DNA from: Spirometra erinaceieuropaei
Taxonomy: Eukaryota; Platyhelminthes; Cestoda; Diphyllobothriidea; Diphyllobothriidae
Length of the DNA: 64,000 nt
Assembly: GCA_902702965.1 (NCBI GenBank)
Contig: CACRXP010000012.1
Coordinates: 2,017,780 to 2,081,779, forward strand
Reading direction: 5' to 3'
Shown: positions 33,340 through 45,300 of the stretch, piece by piece
How positions within the stretch are numbered: position 1 is the first letter of the stretch
How the letters are laid out: each line of letters begins with the position of its first letter
Program-made: the position numbers and the translations under genes
Notes under the pieces: generated by a model
Told to the model about the DNA's origin: nothing
Seen by the model: only the letters and a program-made list of their open reading frames with translations
Database searches by the model: none

Positions 33340-36300
33340 TTTATTTAGAAACCGCAGCCACCACTTCCATCGACGTTTAGTGCCCCTCTTTATGTACACA
33401 CCGTCATGAAGAAGGTTTTAAATTATGAATTCAAACAGACGTAGAAAAAAAGGAAGGAAGGAAGGTTATGTTATAAGAATCTGACGAAGGTTGTGGAAAA
33501 GGGGGGGGGGGGGGGGGGGACGATAGAGAGATGGATGTGGTTCTTGCTAGGCCTCGGAAGCGACCCCACCGAATGTGGGGCCTCGGAAGATGCGAATGTC
33601 CGAGTAGGGTCCGTCTTGGGACAGCTCGACGGCTCCCTGCTTACGCAACAACAGGACGGTGTAGAACTTTGAAGCAGCCTACAACAGCGCGAAAGATATA
33701 ATGGTTGATTAGTTTGACTTGAATGCTGTAGGTACCGACCGTTCTGTTACTTGAAAGTATACTTAAGTATTGGACTAAACGGGAAAAACGTGGTCAAAAC
33801 GCTAAATCTGGCGGGACCAAGTTATGATTATTTTAGTGATCGAAGATGTGGGGTGACTAAAGAAGGTGCCTTCAAACTAAAGTGACTAACTTGAAGCAAT
33901 ATTTCCCGGGATGAATCTGAAGTAAGCATAAACAGTAGAATTTATTGGAACCAATAAATTTCGCGACGGCTTATCAACTGCAGCCCTGTGGTTTACGTAA
34001 CCCCTCTGCGTGCTAACTTCTCCGTTTTCTCTTCTATGTTGCGTTTTCAAGTTAACATCTTATTTGTTAGTCTGCATAAAGTATACGATGACCTTGTTTT
34101 TTTATATTGATTTTCTCTGTGAAGTTCAAATCTCTGCACCTTTCTCATTTGTTATCTCTGTTATACAACGACAGGGCTGCAGTTGATAAGCCCTCGAGAA
34201 ATTTATTGGTTCCAATAAATTCTACTGTGTATGCTTGCTTTAAAGAACCTAAACAAATCAAGGAATTGCTTTCAAATAGGCATGAGGGGTATCTGAATTA
34301 GGGAGATATTTGACGATCCCAGGCACCGTTTCCCCATGAACCCTATATGGTCCCTCTTTATTACCGTTGAGAAATCTGTGGTTTTCCGTACGCGGAAAAT
34401 ATACGGCTTGTAGTTTGGAAACCCTGATTCCAAGTGTGACGGTAGAGCGACTTCAAAATTATTCGGGAATTGGAAGGCTTTTTAAAAACCGAATTATGTT
34501 CCTCATTCAAGCATAAAATCAGAAGAACATGTAATTATCTACCGAATGAGCAAAAGAATGAATATTTTTATGTATGTTTTCCATGAAATACAATTGGACT
34601 ATTAGAGGCATCGAAAATCAATGAGAAAAATTCCCGCTACTTAAGTAGTCATTTTTACAGTGTAGTTTTTTACAAGCAGCCGGCAGGAAGTTCATTCGAA
34701 AGCCGACACCCTTAGGTAACTGAAATATTATAGAATTATGCTGCAGGCTGAATAGTTTTAGAACCCTACCTAATTAATCTTTTCGAAACGAAAACGCACT
34801 TCGGAATTCCGGTTGATATTTCATGAGTTAACCCACCTACCGTACCTACATCAGATTGCCTAAATCGTATAATATTGTGATTTAAATTTGAGTGGATAGT
34901 ATGGTGTAGATTAGGTCTTGTTATTTTTGCTTGCAGAATTGATTTGAGGTGCAGAAAGCTATACATTAAAGAAATCATTAAAAATTTGTTTCATGAAAAG
35001 AAAAGAGGTCTGATTTGGACGAAATTCGACGTTTCTTGATATCCAAGTAATTTTCTCACAGGGAAAACCTCTTGCTTTTGAGCGTTTTGCTATAAATGAA
35101 CATTACGAAAGCAAGAGAAGCATCATATGAATTCCTTCTGGAACCGGAAAATCGAATTTTGCATCCATCGACATCTGGTGAAGGCAGGTATCAGAAATCA
35201 TAGTTTTCAATAAAAAAAAGTGGGAGGGGAATGAATTCAACTTTAAAAGTCTGTATTTGCGAATTTGTGGCAGTAGTTTCGGTTGCCATGCCGAGAACTG
35301 CCAGGAGTAAACAAGTATACATTGAGTGCCCTCAACGTGTTGCCGCTTTCCAGTGCCACGCCGGACAAAAAAACATGTCCGAGCAGTTTCTACCTGCAGG
35401 TGTGACTACGAACGGATACAGAAATTAATTGTATTGTATTTTAGGGTAATAGACAATGCCCTTGATGACCCTATTGAAAACGGAACATAAAATATAAATG
35501 TTAAATGTACATCTTACTACAATTTTGTCAGTAACATATTTGTTCACGGAAAACTTTCACAATGCGGGACTGCAAAGGGTGCGGCAGGCGGTCTTTTCAG
35601 TGTACACATGAAATTTTAAGTGCAGTTATATACAATCAGCATAAAGTGCAGTCATTTGCATAGTTTGAGAGGGGGCATCTCAGTAAGAGTCAGGGGGTGT
35701 TAAGTAGGGATGAAATCAAGAAATGAAATTTATGGCTGGCCGCGGGAGGGTTGTCGCTTGGGTCGTTGGCAAGTATTTGCGCCATTAGGATGGTCACTTT
35801 GTGTCAGACTATCAGCAATGATAGAAGCGTCCCTAAACATAAGCAGGGCGGACCAAAACGGTCCACAAGTAAGCAAGACAGGATTTTATTCGTTATGCAC
35901 TGGGAAAGTACCATTATATGCCTGCTGAGACCATTTACATGACGCATCTGCCGATGCCCTCTATGAAGAAAATTAGAAAAGGGATGCAGGAATTTTAAAT
36001 TCAGTAGCGAATGGCAATGATCACACCGTTTTCGAGTAGGAAACTGAACAGAGAACTTGTTTACTACTTAAGGATTATACTGATTGCAGAACCTCATTCT
36101 GTGAAGGCATTTACTTCTGTGATAAGGTCTTATTTTTGGTTAAGTCACGGAAATCGACCAGAATGACAATGTTCCTGACCATCGCTTTAAAGAAGTGTGG
36201 ATTTGATTATGCTTGCAGTTATAGTCTAACATTTTAGACAACAGTCAGCGTCCCCGCATGCTGCCGCTACTTAATTTCTATTCCTGCCAACAGACCGGAT

Positions 36301-39300
36301 CTTAATCCTAGCAAAATCGGTTTTGCACTTATCACAAAAAAGTGGCACAAGGCAAAAAAGAATCTCTCGATGTGAAAAAAGCCTGATTTCGTGTTCAATA
36401 ATCACAGTTAACAAACCACTGTTGACAACCTAGTTGTATCCAGGTCTGACAGACTTTATGCTGTTTGAACGGCAAACGGACAGTCAACATTGTGCTTTCT
36501 TGTATTTGTTATTATTTTTCACTATTCGCCCTTTTATGCACTCCCTTCCATATGCATCCTGATCTAAGTGATTTGCGATAAGGCGGTTTTTTGGAATTCC
36601 AGTTTTTGGTGAAAATTAATTACTTTAATGGCAGTAAATGTTAATTTGTAAACCTTTCCGCAGCGTGGGAGGATTTTGCCTTACTGGGATTCTCATGTGA
36701 GTCTTGACGTTTCCCGAGTTACCACACCTACTGTACGTTTGCAAAACACCGGTACAAAACAAATCCTCGTTGCAAAAACCTCCACTTTGCACACCAGAAA
36801 AAAACAAGTACTTTGTATCCTTCCCTAGTGAGATTATCAACGGGGGTCAATCAAACCGTCAGCATCAAGAACTAAAACTGATCAAGTCCACCCCTGCCTC
36901 CAAAAGCTTCCTTTGATATTTTCAGTCCAGTCCCCTGAAGATGCGATCACTACTGCGTTCACGGCAGCCTGTCCTACAGGGTACACAGGAAGGTTATGTC
37001 CGTCACACTATCTAATGGCCTAATCTGTGTGTTCCAATGGGCTATGCAGGATTCACACTGACTCCTGGCGTGTGTCGGTCAGGCCAGATGGGGATTTCCG
37101 CGGTTCAAACCCTCTTCGAAAGATTCAAGCTACTATACAGAAACATAAGTAACAGCCGCATATAACCGTTACAACATGGGTGGGGGCGATTGACCGGTAT
37201 CTGTATCGTAAGTAGGGTAGTTTACTTTGAAGTCAAATTCATAGACTACTGGGCTTCGTCGGCAGATTGTGGGATACTCCGCTAAAAGATGAATAGTTCG
37301 GCCGAAGTATTCATATCATCTTTCGATGAAAACCCTAAAAAGGCTTGTCTCGAGTAAAGAAGAGTCGAGCACCGGAACACTTTGTTTATTGTCCTGAGCC
37401 TTCAGACTCGTACAGGAGTCCATCGTCAGAGGTAGCAGCAGCAGCAGCAGCAGAACAAGCGACAGTTATAAGGCATGTAGGCCAATCATCAACCGACGGC
37501 GAAAGACTGGAGGTGACTACGTAGGGCTCTGTACGCCGACGCCAGATCGATAAATCAATTGACCTAGTTCCCATCCGAAGCCCAGGCTTCAATCAATTCT
37601 CGGCCTGTTTTGTTTCCGGCGTGGGCGTCTCGAGAACTCTCCACTCCACTCCCTGGCTGAAGTGGCCAAGTATTAAATAATCGCGGCATTCATGTAATAC
37701 CACTCACGTGGGAAACCCCGAAGTAGCCCTGATGAGCCAACCACGCGCCGATACTCCATGCTGCTGAACAAAAAGCAGCCAGCCCCTAATTCCAGTTTTT
37801 GGTCGGCACATGTTGGGGGGCTGCCGTCTCTGTGTAAAAGCACAACTAGTACTCAGTGTAATTGCATGAGGGTCGAGCAAATCCCCTTAAAAGGGACGCG
37901 AAATGGGATAATGGAATTCAGAGCATGGTGGGGAGGGGGAGAGCGTTAACCAATCACACACTACGAAAGAGGCTCGTCTTGTTGTGCCCCGGGGCTCAGT
38001 CTCGGCGTCGGTATTCCTTCGCATGGCATGTGTGTGTCAGATGTTTGGCGAAGGTTTACGTCACGTCAACCATTACGATCAATCTCACAACTAGTCGATC
38101 AACAGGCTCGGATAAGTCAGTAGTGAATGGGAGGGGGAGGTCGATGCGAAATGCTGCAGAATGCGAGCTAACTCAATTCTTCTCTGGGATGCGGGTCTAA
38201 ATGCAACGACCCCTTCTTCTTACTGTGATCTGCTTGGCACCCATCGCGTACGTGGGATCAGAAACGTGTTAGTGTGAAAGGCGTCGGAGGGAGGGTTCAC
38301 GTCACTTCAGGCACGGCGCGTGATCTCATTCCCAGTCGACTTGACTTTGGCAGGTCATCGGCACCGATGAAGCGTTTGAGCACCTCAATATAAACACCCA
38401 AACTCACTCCTTAACTACCAATATGCGGCAATGGTTGTGGCCCACTCCAAATGGCTCAAGCGATGACCTATGGAATGCAACCCCAGATGCAGGCAGTCGT
38501 TGACTTATCTAGATGGCATTACGAGAGTCAGTGTCGAGGAAAAGGTACTCTTTATGATTAATGACTTTTGGCCTTAAAATACACTGTCCGCTATTTTTTG
38601 CCGCAGAGGATTGCTGTACTTCTGAGTGGAACGGGCTAGACAACCACAACTAGCCATGGTTGCTCCGAGATAAGCGAACTACGAATCTGATATCTCATTA
38701 GAGCAAATTTCTTCTGGTCTCTCAAAGAGTGTAGAAGAAGATTCGGTTTCTCTGAACCGGCACGAGATGCAGATATTCTAGTGGAAAATTAATTGCCTGA
38801 TAAAACCGTCTTCCTGTCCATGGAGAAGAACGTTCAGGAAAGACAGCCTGTTGTTACGTTGGCTTTCCATTGCCAATTTAATCTCGGGATGCAGGCTGTT
38901 CATAGCAAAAACTTGGGCCCGGTCTTTCTCTTCCGCTGTCATCGACATATGTACACTAGACGTGCCATCCCATGAAATGTTGACCGAAATTCTGAACTTT
39001 GTTTTCGATTCAAACAGATTATTTAAGTAGGGTCAGTTAACTGGCCAAATGTCAGTGCCTTGGATAAAAGATGAATTTGCGCTGCAGCAGGAGTCTTTGG
39101 GTGATCTTCAGTTTTTTTGAGCCTCGAAACATATCAGGTGGTCGGTACAACGATGATGGTCGGTTGCAACTCTTAGGAATTGGAGTAGAGTCAATACAGG
39201 CTAAGGTGTTATGGAGAGCTCCGGACTGGGGGGCCTAAACGCGAAAAAGGAGACACAATGGTTGGAACGAAAGCTTTATTACCCTGATTCTCACTCGAAT

Positions 39301-42300
39301 CCATCATCAGAGACAGAGTCAGAAAAGGATAGTGGATTTTCCAGGTGTTGCAGTATTTATGGACTGTAGTCACTAGGCCGCTACATGCCTACCACAGTTT
39401 GCAGCTTCCGAATGCATAACGGCTCGACTGGCCAGGTGTTGAAGTATGCAGTTGCCATGCAGTTGCTACGCCCCTGTGTGCCGGGCAATATTATCGGTTC
39501 CCACGCTCATCGCACGCAGTCGAGTTGCTGATCGCCGGATTACGCCATCCGTGTGAGCTCTTGGGCGATTTGGCTCGCCGACATTGACACCAGTGACAGT
39601 GACCATCCGCACTCTTCCCTCGCGGCTAACTAATCTGCCTAGAAAAAGTCTCAGCGCCGAATATGGAGGAGGTCGTTTCGCTTATTGATTGTTTGAGGAC
39701 CGGAAATCCATGACGCGAGTGGTTCGCGTCTCACGCAGTTGTCGCCTCTAGCAAGAATTTCTGCTTCGTCAAACTTAAATGCGTGGTTGGGTCCCGTCGA
39801 ATGAGCCGCAACTTGAGAACTGGCGTTATTTCTCCGCACCGCTGCAGCATGTTCGGCCATTCGCGTTCGGAGCTGTCTTCCGGTTTCTCCGACGTAGTTG
39901 CCTTGTCCGCAGTCACGTACTGAAGTTTGACGAGGCAAAAAGTCTTGCCAAAGACGACAACGGCCTGAGCCGCGAACTACTCGAGTCGTGCATTTTCGGC
40001 ACTTAATCGATAAACATGCGCAACTACCTCCCAGCTCCATTTTCGGCGCTGAGATCTTGCTTGGGCAAAGAAGTTAGCCACGAGGAGAGCATGCGAATAG
40101 CCGCTGCCCAGGAGTCCACAAGGATGATGAAATCCGGAAGTCAGCAACTCGACTGCGTGAGATGAGCGTGGAAGCCGATAATCTTGACCGGCACAGCGGG
40201 ACATAGCAACTGCATGGCAACCGCATACCTCAACACCTGGCCAGCCGAGCCGGGGTGGACTCCGAAGCTGCCAACTGTGATATGAATGTAGCGGCCTAGC
40301 GTCTACAGTCTATAAACACTGCAAAATCTGGCAATCCAGTACCCCTATCTGACTCTGTCTCTGGTCTTGGATTCAAGTGAAAATCCGAAATGTCAGGCTA
40401 ATAAAGCTTGTGTCCCAGCGATCGTGTCTCGTTCTTCGCGACTACTTCCTGGAAATCGCCCTTCCGCTTCTATTAGAAAACATGCGCAAAGATATAAGCT
40501 CCTGCACTTATTTTGTAGCCAATTGCGTCCTATCCAGATTTCTTACTTGAAGAGAGAGAGAGAGAGCATCTTTTGCTTTTAAAAAAGTTCTAAGTTATGG
40601 GCTTTTTAAAATCGTGAAATGCCCAATTATGAAGGCGAAATTTCGAGTTCCAGGTGTATACATATTTGAAGAAGAAGAAGAGTCGAGCACCGGAACAATT
40701 CGTTTATTATCCTGAGCTTTCAGACTCGTACAGGAGTCCATCGTCAGAGGTAGTGGCAGAAACAGGACAAGCGGCAGTTATAAGGCACGTAGACCCAATC
40801 ATCGACCGACGTCGCACGACTGGAGGTGACTACGAAGGACTCTGTACGCCGGCGCCAGATCGATAAATCGATTGACCGAGTCCTCATCCGAGGCCCAGGC
40901 TTCAATCAATTCTCGGCCTGTTTTGTTTCCGGCGTTTTCAGAGGCGACCGAGCGCATTGCTGCGGAGCTAGGGGTTGGAATCGCACACCGCCCCAAAGCC
41001 ACCATGCGCAACAGGGTCATGAAGATCAAAGACCGGTTAAAACCTGAAGAGCAATCTGGAGTAGTGTATCGCATTCCGTGTCAAAATTGTCCTTGTAATT
41101 ACACAGGACAGACTGGACGCATGCTCGGATCGCGCATACACGAGCATAAGCTGGCTGTGCGACGAGGCGACGCATTATCACAAGTGGCCGCCCACACCTA
41201 CGAAATGGGTCACGAGTTTGACTTCGCAGCCAACAAAATAGTTGCCCACGCCGGAAACAAAACAGGCCGAGAATTGATTGAAGCCTGGGCCTCGGATGAG
41301 GACTCGGTCAATCGATTTATCGATCTGGCGCCGGCGTACAGAGTCCTTCGTAGTCACCTCCAGTCGTGCGACGTCGGTCGATGATTGGGTCTACGTGCCT
41401 TCTAACTGCCGCTTGTCCTGTTTCTGCCACTACCTCTGACGATGGACTCCTGTACGAGTCTGAAAGCTCAGGATAATAAACGAATTGTTCCGGTGCTCGA
41501 CTCTTCTTCTTCTTCAAATGCCCAATTATCTAACAGCGTATCAGCATGTTTATTACCGCTACTTTTAGATTACACAACCTGGTCCACAATTTTATGAGTC
41601 CTATATGACGTCTTTCTATCAGCATGGAGAAAAGTATGACAGTTCTCTGACTGAATATGCATACAGTATATGTAATTTGGAAACCCCGAGTATACGTGTA
41701 ACGGCACGTGGGGCAAAAAAGTATTCGGGAATTCAAATAGAATACGTAATTTGCTACCAAAGGAGCACCACTGAGAGCAGTTTTGTGCATGTTTTCCATA
41801 TAACATGTTTAAATTTACAAAAGCTTCGAAAACCAACGGGAAAAATCATGCTACGGACAGCCAAAAATAGGCGTGACTGAAATATCTTAGCGTTTTGTCG
41901 TAGGATAATAAACATTACAACCCCGCCCACGCAACCTTTTTTTAGAATGGAAAACGTATTTCAGAATTTCGCCTAGCATTTTGGGGAGTCATCGTGTTCA
42001 ATATTGACGCGACAAGCTTTCTTCTCGGTGGGGGGGGGGGATGCCTGTAATTGATAAGCCGCTGCGAAATTACTTGGCACCAACGAACTCTCCTGTTCAT
42101 GCCAAACTGTTTCAAATTTATCAAGGAGGTAAAACCGTCCTGCGAACGGGTGGTGTGGCCGCAAAGCAGACGGAGAGCCGAATCTGTAATGCTGGTGAGG
42201 GCGGGGGAGGGGTAGAAATTCCAACACGACCGCCTACCTGCTTCTTTGTGTTGTTCTCACACATGGCGAGAAGGGAAAGACCGTCCGGAGACCAACCGTG

Positions 42301-45300
42301 CTGAGCAGTGTGGGCACGCAGGCGACGAAGCATGTCCTTGGAGCGCTTCTCCAGACGACGTTCATCAGCCACCTCTGCGGCAGCGGTCTCGCCCCTCTTG
42401 TGATGTCCCCACCGCACTCTCCCCTCCTCCCTCGTCTGGACAGGGTCAAGAAGACCGGAGGCTGCAGACGGCACAGGTGGCTGGCCAAGGCGTAACCCCC
42501 GCCGCCCCCCCACCTAGGCGTACCACCACACCTCCTGGGCCACAACGCACACTGACCAGAATTTTACACATAATATGAGAAGAGGGGGGCGGCCCGGATC
42601 CCATGAAATGGGAGTGTCATAGAAGCAACATTGCGAAGGAGCAGTTGCAGCCTGATTCTCAGTCAAGCACTCCGCGCAGACACACACACTGTGCTGACTG
42701 CGAGGTCCGAATTATCCCGTCGGTTACTTACTTACTTGTACTTGGTTGGGCTGCGATCATACCTGATCTAGCCGGTCTCAATGATGTCGCGAACTGTACC
42801 TCTCCATGCTTGACGATTTGCGGCAGATCTGGACAGTTCAACCCATTCTCTTCTTCAGCGACGGAGACCGAATACCAAGTGTCCAAGAACCGCCTTCGTT
42901 TCTTGACGAACTGTGTCGAGCCAGGTTTTGAACTGACCCCCCTTTCGACGCTTTCAATGGAGTAACGGTGTCGGATCGAGGGCAGTAACACTGAGCTCCC
43001 TATGTGGACGACGAAGAACATGGTCATACCACTTCAGTCATCTTTTTTAGATGGCCTGGATTACCCTTCCGATGTTGTCTTCTCATTCGAGACGAAGTCG
43101 GCGAACTTTACTCGAAGGATGGTCCTCGTGCAGTGGTGGTCAAATGCCCCAGTTTTCGCTCGTCATCCACGCGCACAGCCCAGCATTCACAACCATAGAG
43201 AAGGACAAACCGGACAGATTCACGGTACACGCGAATCTTAGTGGCAACGGAGAGGTCGCGTCGGATCCATAGGTATTCTCTAAGGTTTGATAAAACCCAT
43301 CGGGCGGCATCAATTCGGGAGACAATATCATTGTTACTCTGCCCAAGCAGCATAAGCCTCGCCCTGAGGTATTCAAAACTGTCTACTTCTTCAAGTTGTC
43401 AACCATCAATCCCGAAAGATGTCTTCTCCTGGTCAGGGATGCAAATTGAAGAAACTTTAGTCAGTTAACAACTTTCTAAGCCGCGGCTTTTAACGCACCA
43501 TGATAGCTTTAAGCGCGTCAGCGAGGGATATGTCCTGAGACCGTCGATCTCGCCCTCTGTTCCCATTCCCAGGCTTCAGCCACCGTGGGGGACGCCAACA
43601 AAACAGTGCACGCATATGAGCGAACGTCTGACAGACAGTGCGCCATAATTAGATTATCTGGTATGAGCTGTTTTAAGAAATACAAAGTCTGTCGTGCGCT
43701 TTTGTCTTCTTTGCATAGGCCCCATAATGACCCTATGCGCTGGGGACAAGAGACATTTGCTTTTCTAAAATTCTCGACGTGCACAGGAGAAGACATCTTC
43801 CAGGGGTGGTAAGCAATAAACACGGGGAGCCGAATATGCTAGGCAGACGAGAGGGAGGACTAGTTGCTGCTTAAAATTCCAACACGACCGCCTACCTGCT
43901 TCTTTGTGTTGTTCTCACACATAGCGAGAAGGGAAAGACCGTCCGGAGACCAACCGTGCTGAGCAGTGTGGGCACGCAGGCGACGAAGCATGTCCTTGGA
44001 GCGCTTCTCCAGACGACGTTCTTCAGCCGCCTCTGCGGTAACGGCTGAAGCAGCGGCAGCCGCGCCCTCCTGGAGGTTGGCATCGCCGATGAGGTCGTCG
44101 CCGAAGGTGCCCCGCATGTCCCTTTCGGCAAGATCATGCTCCAAAGAAAGCACATCCTAAAGGAAGGAAGGAAGGAGTGCGGTAGGTTGTAACAGCAATT
44201 AGTATTTCCAATCGCAGCCGACAGGACAATGGGTTTCTGACCCAACGAGGGAGCGTCAGACCAAAAGGCACCCAACGACCAAAGCATTCCGGTTCAAATG
44301 TCAGGCTATCTGGAGTTGCGTACGACTGGCTAGCCAGAAATGGTCGCTGCGGTATTCCTCGTCTTTGTCGATTCTCCCTTTCCTGTATATATTACCAGCC
44401 GCTATACAACTGTTTGTGCTAGCTCATGACGTAAAAGGGTTAAACACATCCCATAACCCGATCGGTTAAGGCCCTTCCAACCATGTAGAAACTGGACAAT
44501 CTTGTGCATATGCGGAGAGAGTATAACTTCCAGGTAATAAGTGGACAATCTAAGATCGGAACGTCAAGTTGCTGTTGAGAGCACGCATATATTCCCTGAG
44601 CCTGCTTCCTCCAGTCGCCCCTCGGTGTTTGGACTGAGTCATTGACTAACTAGGCTTCTTGATCTGACCCCGGGCTGACCACCTAGGACTAGTAGATGGA
44701 ACTTAGTTGTAGGCGAGACGAGTTACCAACAAAGACGAGGCTGGAATTGTCATCTCTGGCCAAGTTGCCAAAGTCAGCAGGTCACACCCGAGGATCTCCT
44801 GGCAATGGTGATCCAACATTTTCGTTCAACGCTCTACCAGGCCGACAGCCATTCGCAGCAGTCGAAGTCACAGGGGGGTTACGTGTGGGAGCTGGTCGCG
44901 GAGCGAGACGCAGAGATCGAAGGCAGAACTGAACGTCGGTATTCTGCCTTGGAATTATGATTTCAGTGGACAACAGTCCGCGCCACGGTTTAGTGGGCAC
45001 AGAGGCTTTCCGATTTAGAATCAGGATATAGCTGGCTGAGCCACGGTCTTGCATTTTTCCGGCTTCAATCAGGACGCAAGTTCTGGCTGAAACCACTTGA
45101 TCCAGTTGTGAAAAATGTGGCAGTCTCTGTGACATTCGAACCCGCAACGACAAGTGTGAGGTCGAGGCCCCGTTCGAGATTAGTTAGTTAATCATATTTG
45201 AACTGTATTCAGGCTCTAACTTTGCTGTTGTGGGTTTCAACTCCACCGATGTCGCTAAATTACCCAAATCTGTAAAAAACACAAATTAAAACCACTCGAG

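Larger units (their letters stand above)
39240..40465 (-). mobile_element. Folded-back PLE, 3' ends outward, with GIY-YIG in the loop
   Basis: About 350-bp arms, 39240-39600 (minus) and 40085-40430 (plus), are inverted copies. Examples are AGGCCGCTACATGCC with GAATGTAGCGGCCTAG, and CGCAGTCGAGTTGCTGA with TCAGCAACTCGACTGCG. Each ends with a type A hammerhead block. Visible mismatches suggest it is older than the 40.63 kb element. The right arm extends about 35 bp beyond the left. Confidence 0.8.
40631..41515. mobile_element. Young folded-back PLE with 14-bp target duplication
   Basis: AAATGCCCAATTAT occurs at 40617-40630 and 41516-41529, flanking an 885-bp insert in MITE copy H. Within it 40664-40934 and 41249-41519 are inverted repeats of 271 bp; I saw one mismatch (T/G near the GGCAGTTA block). 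The 314-bp loop holds the start of a GIY-YIG frame that runs into the right arm. Each arm ends with an intact type B hammerhead, AATAAA and a CGACTCTTCTTCTTCTTC terminus. Near-perfect arms imply a recent insertion. Confidence 0.9.
40467..41985 (+). mobile_element. Tc1-related MITE, copy H, split by a PLE insertion
   Basis: 40467-40630 (AGAAAACATGCGCAAAGATA .. TTTTAAAAAAGTTC) and 41516-41985 (..TATATGACGTC.. TCAGAATTTCGCC) are consecutive parts of the MITE when 40631-41515 is removed. The first ~220 bp are missing. Confidence 0.75.
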
